In this document: positions 19,242-26,725 of the stretch, piece after piece
Numbering within the stretch: position 1 is the first letter of the stretch
How the letters are laid out: every line of letters begins with the position of its first letter
Origin: Candidatus Gaiellasilicea maunaloa
GTDB lineage: Bacteria; Actinomycetota; Thermoleophilia; Gaiellales; Gaiellaceae
Direction of reading: 5' to 3'
Assembly (NCBI GenBank): GCA_024330215.1
Contig: JANDLU010000024.1
Coordinates: 1 to 41,468 of the forward strand
DNA length: 41,468 bases
Made by a program: the position numbers and the translations under genes
The notes under the pieces: model-generated
What the model was told of the DNA's origin: nothing
The model's input: the letters and a program-made list of their open reading frames with translations, nothing else
Database searches by the model: none

Positions 19242-19478
19242 CTACGGCAGGATCAACACCTGCCCCGGCACGATCGTCGTCCCCTCGAGCCCGTTCCGCT
19301 CGCGTAGCTCGTAGACCCCCTCGCGCGGATCGCCGTACCTGCTCGCTGCGATCGACCAGAGCGTGTCGGTCGGCTGCACCATGTAACGCCGCTCCGGTCC
19401 CGAAGCGTCGGAGGAGCGAGCGAACGACGCCCAGAGGAAAAGGGAAACCGCAATGACGAGACTGAGTCGGACGAACAT
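19242..19478 (-). CDS. Small secreted LysM-domain protein
   Basis: This is a 78-aa protein with a hydrophobic N-terminal segment (residues about 3-17), then a single LysM domain: YMVQPTDTLWSIAASRYGDP and GTTIVPGQVLILP. LysM binds N-acetylglucosamine in peptidoglycan. Apart from the anchor and the domain there is nothing else, so it could be a wall-bound tether or an inhibitor. It starts 21 nt after the end of the GH-A hydrolase gene, so the two are probably cotranscribed. Confidence 0.85.
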   Translation of the reverse strand: MFVRLSLVIAVSLFLWASFARSSDASGPERRYMVQPTDTLWSIAASRYGDPREGVYELRERNGLEGTTIVPGQVLILP

Positions 19479-19499
19479 GTGTTCGCCATCAAGAGAGTC

Positions 19500-21104
19500 T
19501 CAGCGCCGGACGACCGCCAGGCGATAGTTCGGCCGCCTGCTCGCCGCACGGGTTGCGAGATTCGTGCAGCGGAAGCCGTCGGCCTCGTACTCGGCCGCAC
19601 GCGACGGCTGGCACGGCTGACCGGGCCGGAAGCCCGCAGCGACCGTGAAGGCCCGACCCTTGAAGACGGAGACGCGATCGGGGTTCAGCGTCGCGGCCAG
19701 CGCGACCGCGAGCACGTAGCGCTTGCGGCCTCTGAGCATCCCTCCCACGGTCAGCTCCCCGCGGCGGTTCGCGATCGCCGAGCCGGCCTTGCCGAGCAGG
19801 CCGACGATCTCGCCGGCAGACGTTCCCGCCGGCACGATCCCGGCCGTGACGGTGACGTCCTCGGCCGCCGTCGGCACGAACGAGAGGTTGCGCAGGCCCG
19901 CTCGCAGGCCGCTCGAAGGCTTGAAGACCACGGCGGCGCCGGCGGGCTCCGCGAGCGGGCGCCAGGTCCGCATGAGCCCCTGGCACTCGCCGCGCGTCTC
20001 GGCGATCGCGGCTGCGACCGCGGCGTTCGAGGCCCGCTCGCTGCCGTCGTTCCGGCGCAGCGCCGCCTGCCAGCCGAGCCGACTCCGCTCGTCGTAATAG
20101 CCGAAGAAGCTGAGTTGCGCCACATCGGGGTCGCAGACGACGTAGCGGACGAGGTCGGCGTAGATCGCCGCCTGGTTCACCTCGCTCGTGACTTGCACGT
20201 TCTCGGCGTCCGTGTAGCCCGGGAGCGTCGACGTGTCGACCTGCCAGCCGACCTCGTCGAGGTAGAGCTCGAGCCCGTTCAGCGTCGTCGGCTGGGCTGT
20301 TCCATCGAACGCATCCCAGAGCGCCTGCTTGATCCGGTGCAGCTCCTGCACGCTCGCGTTCGGCCAGCCGTAGGCGAACGTGAACGGAACCGTGAAGTTG
20401 CTCGGGTTCGGATAAGGGTGGAAGCTGAAGCCGTCCATGATCGGTAACGGCCGCAGGCTGGCGCGGTACCAGGCGCCGAGGGCGGCGAGGAAGTGCACCG
20501 GTGAGGACTTGCCGGCCGCGCCCGGAGCCCGGTCGCCGCGGGGCGAGCTGCCGACTCCGAGCACCGTGATCTCGGGCGAGACCGCCTTGAGAGCGTCGTA
20601 GCCGGCAGCGAGGAACCGGCCGAACTGGGCAGCCGAGAAGATCCGGCCTCCTCCCCCGCCCTGGGGTCGCCAGAACGTGTTCAGGTTCGGCTCGTTGCCG
20701 ACGATGTAGGTCGTCACCTGCGGATACGACCGCGCCAGCGCGTCGAGCCAGCTTGCGAACGCGAGGTGGCTGACGCCGCCGACCTCGAGCTCGCTCGGCG
20801 GGTACGGATACACCGCGAACACGACCTCGATCCCGGCCGCGACCGCCGCCGGCACGGCGACGTCCAGCACCGCTAGGTCGGGAATCGTCAGCGGTTCGCT
20901 CGGCTTCCAGCGCACCGTGATCACGTTCTGCTTCAGGCCGGCGGCCGCCATCTGGGAGAAGAAGACGGCGCCACCGTCGGCCGAGTACTTCCCGGTGTCG
21001 TCGTTCGCGCCGAACCGGACGGTCGCTCCAGCGGTGCCGGCGAGGATCGTGATTGCGAAGAGCGCCGCGCACGCACACGCGAATGCCGCAGTCGTCGTCC
21101 TCAT
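19500..21104 (-). CDS. Secreted clan GH-A glycoside hydrolase-like protein
   Basis: This 534-aa protein has a signal peptide (MRTTTAAFACACAALFAIT, cleaved about residue 27). A TIM-barrel of glycosidase clan GH-A type follows: Glu138 in IVGNEPNLN is at the acid/base position and Glu284 in LYLDEVGW fits the nucleophile position. The C-terminal 150 residues form a separate domain rich in beta strand with four cysteines near the end. The substrate cannot be told. The ATG at 21104 is chosen because it opens the signal peptide; the longer reading adds 27 charged residues. It sits between DUF1611 and LysM genes. Confidence 0.7.
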   Translation of the reverse strand: MRTTTAAFACACAALFAITILAGTAGATVRFGANDDTGKYSADGGAVFFSQMAAAGLKQNVITVRWKPSEPLTIPDLAVLDVAVPAAVAAGIEVVFAVYPYPPSELEVGGVSHLAFASWLDALARSYPQVTTYIVGNEPNLNTFWRPQGGGGGRIFSAAQFGRFLAAGYDALKAVSPEITVLGVGSSPRGDRAPGAAGKSSPVHFLAALGAWYRASLRPLPIMDGFSFHPYPNPSNFTVPFTFAYGWPNASVQELHRIKQALWDAFDGTAQPTTLNGLELYLDEVGWQVDTSTLPGYTDAENVQVTSEVNQAAIYADLVRYVVCDPDVAQLSFFGYYDERSRLGWQAALRRNDGSERASNAAVAAAIAETRGECQGLMRTWRPLAEPAGAAVVFKPSSGLRAGLRNLSFVPTAAEDVTVTAGIVPAGTSAGEIVGLLGKAGSAIANRRGELTVGGMLRGRKRYVLAVALAATLNPDRVSVFKGRAFTVAAGFRPGQPCQPSRAAEYEADGFRCTNLATRAASRRPNYRLAVVRR

Positions 21105-21203
21105 CCGCCCTCGTCCCTTCTCTGCTGAATCCTCGCGCCCACTCTGGGCTGTTCGACGCGCGACAGGAAGAGCCTTTCGACCCAATCGCGCCGGCCGAAA
21201 GTC

Positions 21204-22223
21204 CTAGCGAAGCGCGGCGAGCACCGCGTCGAGGATCCTAGCGGGCGCGAACCGGACCGGATCGTCTGCGGGCAAGCCGGTCTCCGCCTCGGCAGCCCGG
21301 ATCGCCGCACGAGCCTCGTTCTCGTGGAGCAGGCGGGTGTTGAGCGCGACAGCGGCCACTCTCGCACGCCGCGCCGGGAGCGAGATCCGCTCGTGCAGCT
21401 CCACGAGCTGGCGCAGGGGTGGGATCGGCTGCCCGGGATAGCCCTCGATCTCGGTCTGGCCGGCGAGGTGACAGAGGACGAAGACATGCGGCGCCGTCCC
21501 GTGCACGAGCCCAAGCGTGACGCCCGAGTAGGCGGGGTGGATCAGCGACCCCTGACCCTCGACGAAGAGCAGCTCGCCACCCCGTTCGTGCCCCTCGACG
21601 ACGAGACGCTCGCCTGCACCGGCGAGGAAGTCGGAGATGACGGCGTCGACAGCGATCCCCCAGCCCGCAATCGCGATCCCCGTCTGCCCGGTCGGGACGA
21701 ACCGCGAGGCGAGGCCGCGCTCGCGCGCCTCCCGATCGAGCTCCAGCGAGACGGTCATCTTCCCGATCGCGCAGTCCGAGCCGACGGTGAGGACGGTCTG
21801 AACGCGTAGCTCGAGGTTGGTACCGGTCGGGACGTCGAGGCCGGCGGGCGGGCGGCGCAGATCGCGTAGCTCGACGCCGTGCCCGGCAGCGAGAGCCGCC
21901 AGCTCCTCGTCGTCGCCGAGGAACTCGTGGAGCCCGTTCTCGACGTGGAGGCCGCTCGAGATCGCGCTTCGCAGCAGCTCGCGCCAGGCCGGCGGAAAGC
22001 GGCCGCCTTGGGTGGCGACACCGACGAGCGCGGTCGTAGGCTCGAGGCGGAGCGCGTCCTCGACGGTTGCGACGATCGGAATGCCGTTCTCGCTCTCCCC
22101 CACCCGCGTCGAGTCGAGGATCGCGACAACCGGCCGCGTCCCGTAGGCGAGCACGCCGCGCCCGGTCTTGCCGTAGTGCGGATCGCCGGAGCGCCCCTCC
22201 GACAGGATCAGCAGTCGCTCCAT
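21204..22223 (-). CDS. DUF1611 domain-containing protein (possible D-amino-acid/dipeptide-related enzyme)
   Basis: This 339-aa protein shows the DUF1611 layout: an N-terminal Rossmann-like part (GVATQGGRFPPAWRELL, then HVENGLHEFL) and a C-terminal P-loop-like part with VGSDCAIGKMTVSLEL (148-157), FVPTGQTGIAIAG and FVEGQGSLIHPAYSGVTLGL. One DUF1611 member, DgcN, N-acetylates D-glutamate, and family genes commonly neighbour L-Ala-D/L-Glu epimerase genes; such an epimerase lies 3 kb upstream here. The exact reaction is unknown. It starts 9 nt after the anti-sigma gene. Confidence 0.83.
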   Translation of the reverse strand: MERLLILSEGRSGDPHYGKTGRGVLAYGTRPVVAILDSTRVGESENGIPIVATVEDALRLEPTTALVGVATQGGRFPPAWRELLRSAISSGLHVENGLHEFLGDDEELAALAAGHGVELRDLRRPPAGLDVPTGTNLELRVQTVLTVGSDCAIGKMTVSLELDREARERGLASRFVPTGQTGIAIAGWGIAVDAVISDFLAGAGERLVVEGHERGGELLFVEGQGSLIHPAYSGVTLGLVHGTAPHVFVLCHLAGQTEIEGYPGQPIPPLRQLVELHERISLPARRARVAAVALNTRLLHENEARAAIRAAEAETGLPADDPVRFAPARILDAVLAALR

Positions 22224-22232
22224 GCCGTGATC

Positions 22233-22976
22233 CTAGGGTTCGGAGCGCAAGACTTCCGATCCGGTCCGGCGCGGGTCGCCGTCGCCCGGCTCGGCGGTGA
22301 CGCTCAGCACGGGGTACTTGGCGGGATCGACTGCCGCGGCGAAGGTGACGTGGGAGCGGCCATCCTCGTCCGGGTGAAACGTTCCGGCGGAGATCCGGTT
22401 CGGCTCGGCGAGCGTGTCGCCAGGGCCGACGAACCAGAGCTCGTAGAACTCGCCCTTGGGCAGGATCGGTAGCTCGTCGGAGCGGAACTCGATCACGCGT
22501 CCGATTCCCGTCTTGACGACGCGCGCGCTGGCCCCGACCGCGGGATCGCCGGGCGCGCTCAGCGCGGCCCGCACCTCGACCGGGCCGGGATCGCGCGACT
22601 CGTACACCCGTCCGACGAAGAAGGCCCCAACCGCAGCCAGTCCGGTTGCGAGCGCGAATGCTCCGGCGCGACGCACCCACCAGCGTCGTCCCGCATCCCC
22701 CGCCGGCCTGGCCGTCACGACCTCCTCCCCTGCCCGCACGCTCTCGCCGGCCGCCCGTTCGACCGCCGCGAGCGTCCGCACCCGCAGGTCCGCAGGTGGT
22801 TCTACCGCCTCTGCTGCGAAGGCGATCGCGAGGAGCGGCGACAACTGGCCGAGCTCGCGCAGCTCCTCGCGGCACTCGGAGCAGCTCTCGAGGTGCCGCT
22901 CGTACGACTCCCGCTCGGCGGGTTCGAGTCCGCCGAGCACGTAGCCGCCGAGGTCGAGATGCGTGTTCTCAGCCAT
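22233..22976 (-). CDS. RskA-like anti-sigma factor
   Basis: This 247-aa protein has an N-terminal zinc anti-sigma motif, His28-x3-Cys32-x2-Cys35 (RHLESCSECREEL), then a single membrane helix (FALATGLAAVGAFFVG) and an extracytoplasmic C-terminal domain of anti-sigma-K type (GEFYELWFVGPGDTLAEP). It should hold the sigma factor encoded just upstream at the membrane until a signal triggers its proteolysis. The ATG overlaps the sigma stop by 8 nt (ATGGCTGA), giving coupled synthesis. Confidence 0.92.
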   Translation of the reverse strand: MAENTHLDLGGYVLGGLEPAERESYERHLESCSECREELRELGQLSPLLAIAFAAEAVEPPADLRVRTLAAVERAAGESVRAGEEVVTARPAGDAGRRWWVRRAGAFALATGLAAVGAFFVGRVYESRDPGPVEVRAALSAPGDPAVGASARVVKTGIGRVIEFRSDELPILPKGEFYELWFVGPGDTLAEPNRISAGTFHPDEDGRSHVTFAAAVDPAKYPVLSVTAEPGDGDPRRTGSEVLRSEP

Positions 22977-23583
22977 CCGAGTCCCGTTTCGCCAGCTCTG
23001 CCTTCAACGCCCTCAAACCGTAGAGCGTGCGCGACTTGACGGTGCCGAGCGGGAGACCCAGCCGCTCGGCGATCTGCTGCTGGGTCAGATCCTCCCGGTA
23101 GTGGAGCTCGAGCACGCTGCGCTGCTCCTCGCTCAGCGCGTCCAGGGCTTCCCGTAGCTCGAGCCCGAGCACGACGTGCTCGAACTCGTCGCCCGACTCG
23201 AGTTGGTCGCGGCGCGCGAGATCGCGCTCGTCGAGCTCGGCGAGTGGACGCGAGGAAGGGCGCCGATGGAGGTCGACGGCCGCCCGGCGGGCGATCGTAA
23301 AGACGAAGGTCGAAGCGGAGCCGCGCGCCGGATCGAACCGGCCGGCGGAGCGCCAGAGGCGGACGAACGTCTCCTGGACGAGCTCCTCGGCGAGACCCCG
23401 GTCGCCCAGGAGACGCAGGCCGACGCCGTAGAGCCGGGGTGCATAGCGGTCATAGAGCGCGCCGGTCGCCCGCTCCTGGTCACCGGCCGCGAGCTGGAGC
23501 ATCAGCTCCGTCTCTTCCATGCGCCTACGACCGTCGGCTCCGGCCGCCGTGGGAACCGGGGACACTCGCTCTCCACCGGACAT
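22969..23583 (-). CDS. ECF-type RNA polymerase sigma factor (SigK-like)
   Basis: This 204-aa sigma factor has region 2 (ALYDRYAPRLYGVGLRLLG, ELVQETFVRLWRSAGRFD) and region 4 (LSEEQRSVLELHYREDLT, QQQIAERLGLPLGTVKSR) with no region 3, as in ECF sigmas. Pairing with an RskA-like anti-sigma suggests the SigK group. The start is uncertain: ATG at 23583 or ATG at 23520 (MEETELM), and the first 21 residues of the long form are poorly ordered. Probable targets are the neighbouring envelope genes and its own operon, but no promoter consensus is proven here. Confidence 0.92.
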   Translation of the reverse strand: MSGGERVSPVPTAAGADGRRRMEETELMLQLAAGDQERATGALYDRYAPRLYGVGLRLLGDRGLAEELVQETFVRLWRSAGRFDPARGSASTFVFTIARRAAVDLHRRPSSRPLAELDERDLARRDQLESGDEFEHVVLGLELREALDALSEEQRSVLELHYREDLTQQQIAERLGLPLGTVKSRTLYGLRALKAELAKRDSDG

Positions 23584-23601
23584 CGTGTCTGATATCTCTT
23601 C

Positions 23602-23615
23602 GCCGCCGCGGCGGC
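23602..23615. promoter_or_regulatory. 14-bp GC palindrome upstream of the sigma gene
   Basis: GCCGCCGCGGCGGC is a perfect palindrome in the 58-nt gap between the lipoprotein and sigma genes. It may be an operator or simply a GC-rich chance palindrome. No clear -10/-35 pair is visible nearby. Confidence 0.3.
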
Positions 23616-23641
23616 AAACGAGCGCGGCTCGTCTGCGATCG

Positions 23642-24106
23642 TCATCGGGCGCCGCTGAAGTCGAGCGTCTCGATCAACCAGTCGCCGTCGAGCCGCTCGA
23701 GCGTCGCCTTCTGACCAGGCCCGAGACGAGCTGTCGCTCCCGAGCCGTCGACCTCGATCTCCCGCACGCGCACCTGGTTCTGAGCGGCCACGAGCCTTGC
23801 CCCGCCCGCCTGCGCGGCCCGCCGCGCGATCGCGACGCACTCCGTCGAGTCGAGGTCGGGATACGACCGCGTCGCGTACGCGACGAGCTCTGCACGGAAG
23901 GAAGGAGAGACGAGCCCGCAGGCGGTCGCGAAGTCTCGTTCCGAGAGCGCGACGAAATAGCGCTCGACCGTCAGCCGGACGTCCTCCTCGGCGTCGTCCC
24001 CGCCTCCGCAGCCCGCGAGGCAGAGCGCGACGAGCAGCGCCCCGAGACCCGCGAGGACGGGCCTGCGAGAGGCCCGCCCTCGACGCGTTCCGACGGTTCT
24101 AGCGAT
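23642..24106 (-). CDS. Putative lipoprotein with non-standard ATC start
   Basis: An open frame of 154 codons ends at 23642 (TGA). It has a strong lipoprotein signal: basic residues RRGRASRR, a hydrophobic stretch, then CLAGC with the lipid-carrying Cys33. The mature part resembles SnoaL/Lumazine-like small domains (TVERYFVALSERDFATAC, LDGDWLIETLDFSG). No in-frame ATG, GTG or TTG precedes the signal. ATC at 24106 overlaps the upstream TAG as ATCGCTAG, mirroring ATGGGTAG and ATGGCTGA overlaps elsewhere in the window, with GGAAAGG 9 nt upstream. Either ATC initiates or an ATG was lost by mutation or sequencing error. Confidence 0.75.
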   Translation of the reverse strand: MARTVGTRRGRASRRPVLAGLGALLVALCLAGCGGGDDAEEDVRLTVERYFVALSERDFATACGLVSPSFRAELVAYATRSYPDLDSTECVAIARRAAQAGGARLVAAQNQVRVREIEVDGSGATARLGPGQKATLERLDGDWLIETLDFSGAR

Positions 24107-25016
24107 CGTCCGAGCCCTTTCCGGGAGCGGAGCCGACGCACGTGCCGTTGTTCGACACCTTCGCGCCGCGCACGTCCCCGCCGGCGTTGTCGAATACGTT
24201 CACGAGCGCGAGGCAGACCCGGTTCTTGCCGGCGTCGACGCCCGCGCTGGTGCTGCCGGTGACACGGGTGAAGAAGACCGTGCCGGTCGCGTGATCGTCG
24301 AACTCGATCCCCGTACCCGGATCGGGCTGGTTCGCGGTCGACGGGAAGTCACCCGTCATCGGGTTGACGCGACGCCCGGTCGCGTACACCTCGCTGTCCG
24401 AGATCGCGACCCTGGCATTGCCGGTGATCTCGATCCCGTAGTTCACGTTGTGCTCTGCCCGCACGCCCTCGAGCGCGACGCGCGAGTCGCCGTTGATCTG
24501 GAACCCGCTCGTCCAATTCCGGCTCTGGATGTTGCGGATCACGACCTGGCGGTTGGCCGGCGCGTTGACGATGATTCCGGGCTGGCCCTGACGCGGAGTG
24601 CTCCCCGCATCGCCCTGGCGGACGGCGTCCAGGTTGGCCTCCACGCCGGCCGCGGCCTCGAGCGTGACGTTGCCGCTGAGCGTGACCTGCTCGGCGAAGA
24701 GACCGGAGGTCACGACCGTGATCGTGCCGTTGTTGTTGACGCGCGTGGCGGCAGAGCCGGTCGTGTTGGCGCCGTTGATCGTGCCGAAGACACGATCGCC
24801 GTCGTTGTCCTCGGCGGTGCCGATCAGGCCGTCGCCGTCGTAGTCGCCGCACGTGCCCGGAGCGGGCACCGGCGAGAACATCGGGTCGGTGGCGTTGTTG
24901 CAGTTGCCCTCCACGAGCACCGGATGGTTCGCAAAGGCGGCCGGCACCACGAAGAGCGCGGCAGCTGCGGCGAGCGTCGTGATGAGGCCACGACGTGCTG
25001 TCTGCGATCGGAGCAT
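24099..25016 (-). CDS. Secreted right-handed beta-helix-like protein
   Basis: This 305-aa protein has a signal peptide ending near AAFA (residues 1-29). Next come a calcium-binding-like stretch, CGDYDGDGLIGTAEDNDGD, and repeated short beta turns (ANRQVVIRNIQSRNWTSGF, VNYGIEITGNARVAISDS) typical of parallel beta-helix folds. Four cysteines flank the two ends. Catalytic activity is not evident; adhesion or wall-binding is possible. Upstream, GGGGGAAACA precedes the ATG, together with a 16-bp tandem repeat. It overlaps the lipoprotein frame by 8 nt if that begins at ATC. Confidence 0.72.
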   Translation of the reverse strand: MLRSQTARRGLITTLAAAAALFVVPAAFANHPVLVEGNCNNATDPMFSPVPAPGTCGDYDGDGLIGTAEDNDGDRVFGTINGANTTGSAATRVNNNGTITVVTSGLFAEQVTLSGNVTLEAAAGVEANLDAVRQGDAGSTPRQGQPGIIVNAPANRQVVIRNIQSRNWTSGFQINGDSRVALEGVRAEHNVNYGIEITGNARVAISDSEVYATGRRVNPMTGDFPSTANQPDPGTGIEFDDHATGTVFFTRVTGSTSAGVDAGKNRVCLALVNVFDNAGGDVRGAKVSNNGTCVGSAPGKGSDDR

Positions 25017-25028
25017 TGTTTCCCCCTG

Positions 25029-25060
25029 TCGTCGTTACTTCGGGTCGTCGTTACTTCGGA
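25029..25060 (-). repeat. Two-copy 16-bp tandem repeat upstream of the beta-helix gene
   Basis: TCGTCGTTACTTCGGG is followed directly by TCGTCGTTACTTCGGA (plus strand). On the minus strand this is a direct repeat of CCGAAGTAACGACGA ending 12 nt before the beta-helix ATG. It sits where a promoter or leader would lie. Confidence 0.85.
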
Positions 25061-25265
25061 CTCTGGGGATTCGGGAGCGACCGCCGCAAAGGTTCAGTCG
25101 TGTCGATTTCCTTACAGATGGACGGCGTCCGGGTGGGGCCGGCGGCCGCAGTCGCCGACCCCACCGGGGAATCGAGGGTTGGCGGCCGGAGTCGCCAGGC
25201 CCCCGCACGCCGGCCCGGACGAGCCGGAACCAGCGAAAGAGATTCGACCGGAAGGCGGAAAAGGT
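25061..25265. other. Intergenic region with 16-bp and 10-bp direct repeats
   Basis: No gene is seen. Two near-identical 16-mers lie 40 bp apart: GGCGGCCGCAGTCGCC at 25141 and GGCGGCCGGAGTCGCC at 25181. The block AAAGGTTCAG occurs at 25088 and again at the end of the epimerase gene (about 25261). This suggests a small local duplication; any promoter for the beta-helix operon must lie here or in the 16-bp repeat. Confidence 0.6.
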
Positions 25266-26282
25266 TCAGCCGCGCGCGTGGACGCCGAGCCCCGGCTCCT
25301 CCGACGGCACCTGGACCCCGTCGCCGAAGACCACTCCCGGCCACGGATCTTCCGTGAGCAGCAGATTGCCGTCGAGGTCGACGTGATCGCAGAGCGGCGC
25401 GACCGCGCAGCCGGCGGCGATCCCGAGCCCCGACTCGATCATGCAGCCGAGCATGACGCCGAGGCCGAGCGCGCGTGCGGCGTGAACCATCCGGATTGCC
25501 TCCCGGATCCCGCCCGACTTCGCGAGCTTGATGTTGATCCCGTGGGCGATCTCTGCGCACGCGGCGACGCTGTCGAGCCGGTGGCAATCCTCGTCGACGT
25601 AGATCGGGAGCGGCGAGCGCTCCTTCAGCGTCCGCCCGCTCTCGTCGCCCGCCTTCAGCGGCTGCTCGCAGTATTCGACGCCGAGCTCGGCGAGCTGCGG
25701 TAGGGCGTCGAGCGCCTCCTCGAGCGACCACCACTCGTTGATGTCGACCATCAGCGGCAGGTCGGTGACGCCGCGCACCGCGCGGACCCGCTCGACGTCG
25801 AGACCGTCGCCGCCGCCGAGCTTCAGCTTCAGGCGGCCGAAGCGGGCCGCGGCCTTGTCGGCCCGACGCGCCATGTCGTCGGGGTCGCCGAGCCAGACCG
25901 TCCTGGAGGTCGGCGGCCCGACGCGCGGCAGGCCGAGTAGGCGCCACACCGGAACGCCGAGCAGCTTCCCCTGGAGATCGTGGAGCGCCCCATCGAGCGC
26001 GGCCTTCGCCGCATTGTGACCGGGCGTCTCGCCGAGCCGCACCTCGATCGTCTCGAGCGCGAAGGGGTCGTCTCCGACCGCCGCCGCTCCCGGTCCCTCG
26101 AGGAAGGCGACCGCGGCGCTCGGCGTCTCCTCGTATCGGTCGAGCGGTGCCGCCTCGCCGTGGCCGACGAGACCGCCGTGCCGGAGCTCGACCTGCACGA
26201 CCTCCTCCTCGTCGCGCGATTCGCGCGAGATCACGAACGTCTCCGCGAGCCTCAGGGTCAGGATCTCCGTCGAGAGCTGCAC
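25266..26282 (-). CDS. Enolase-superfamily dipeptide epimerase (L-Ala-D/L-Glu type)
   Basis: This 338-aa enzyme has the muconate-lactonising/dipeptide-epimerase pattern: catalytic lysine pair in RLKLKLG (Lys152, Lys154), metal ligands Asp180 (VDINEWW), Glu206 (YCEQPL) and Asp230 (YVDED), and the second acid/base lysine region NIKLAKSGGI. The DLDG motif near residue 305 is typical for dipeptide epimerases. Such enzymes recycle muropeptide dipeptides. It is codirectional with the beta-helix to RNase Z genes but separated by 249 nt. Confidence 0.88.
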   Translation of the reverse strand: MQLSTEILTLRLAETFVISRESRDEEEVVQVELRHGGLVGHGEAAPLDRYEETPSAAVAFLEGPGAAAVGDDPFALETIEVRLGETPGHNAAKAALDGALHDLQGKLLGVPVWRLLGLPRVGPPTSRTVWLGDPDDMARRADKAAARFGRLKLKLGGGDGLDVERVRAVRGVTDLPLMVDINEWWSLEEALDALPQLAELGVEYCEQPLKAGDESGRTLKERSPLPIYVDEDCHRLDSVAACAEIAHGINIKLAKSGGIREAIRMVHAARALGLGVMLGCMIESGLGIAAGCAVAPLCDHVDLDGNLLLTEDPWPGVVFGDGVQVPSEEPGLGVHARG

Positions 26283-26321
26283 CCGCCAACCCTAGCGCCG
26301 CGGCTACACTCCTCTCCCCTG

Positions 26322-26394
<73 letters not shown>

Positions 26395-26419
26395 CTGGAC
26401 GGAGTGTTCCCTGTTTCGG

Positions 26420-26725
26420 TTAGGCAACCCAGCGCGCGTCGGCGAGCTGGTCGCTGTAATGCCCGGTCGCGAGGTACGCACGGAGACGCCGGCCCTCGGC
26501 GAGCGGCCGTATCTTCGCGACAGCCTTGGCCGGCGTGTCGGCCTCCGTCGCATAGACCTGCCGGTAGTCGGGTGCGTCCGGATCGGCATCCGGATCGGTT
26601 GCGAACACGAGGAAACCGCGGCGGCGGATTCGCCGGTTGTTGACCTCGTCGACTCGCGCGCGCTCTACCTCGAGCTCGCGCGCCCAGGCCGCGAGGTCGA
26701 TCTGCTCTCCCGGTTCAGTCGCCAT
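26420..26725 (-). CDS. Unidentified 101-aa protein at the end of the Res/Mod operon
   Basis: I do not recognise this family. The start ATG at 26725 overlaps the res stop by 11 nt, so translation is probably coupled. It is hydrophilic, with a helical, charged first half (LAAWARELEVERARVDEVNN) and an acidic turn (TDPDADPDAPD); GFLVFATDPDAD and YLATGHYSDQL suggest a small alpha/beta fold. No metal or catalytic motif is evident. Context suggests an accessory role with the restriction enzyme. Confidence 0.7.
   Translation of the reverse strand: MATEPGEQIDLAAWARELEVERARVDEVNNRRIRRRGFLVFATDPDADPDAPDYRQVYATEADTPAKAVAKIRPLAEGRRLRAYLATGHYSDQLADARWVA

Noticed and set aside
15339-19307. A 1322-codon plus-strand open frame
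   Set aside because: It crosses pyrB, pyrR, the glycosyltransferase in another frame and rnz; the sequence is Arg-rich low-complexity and has no recognisable family.
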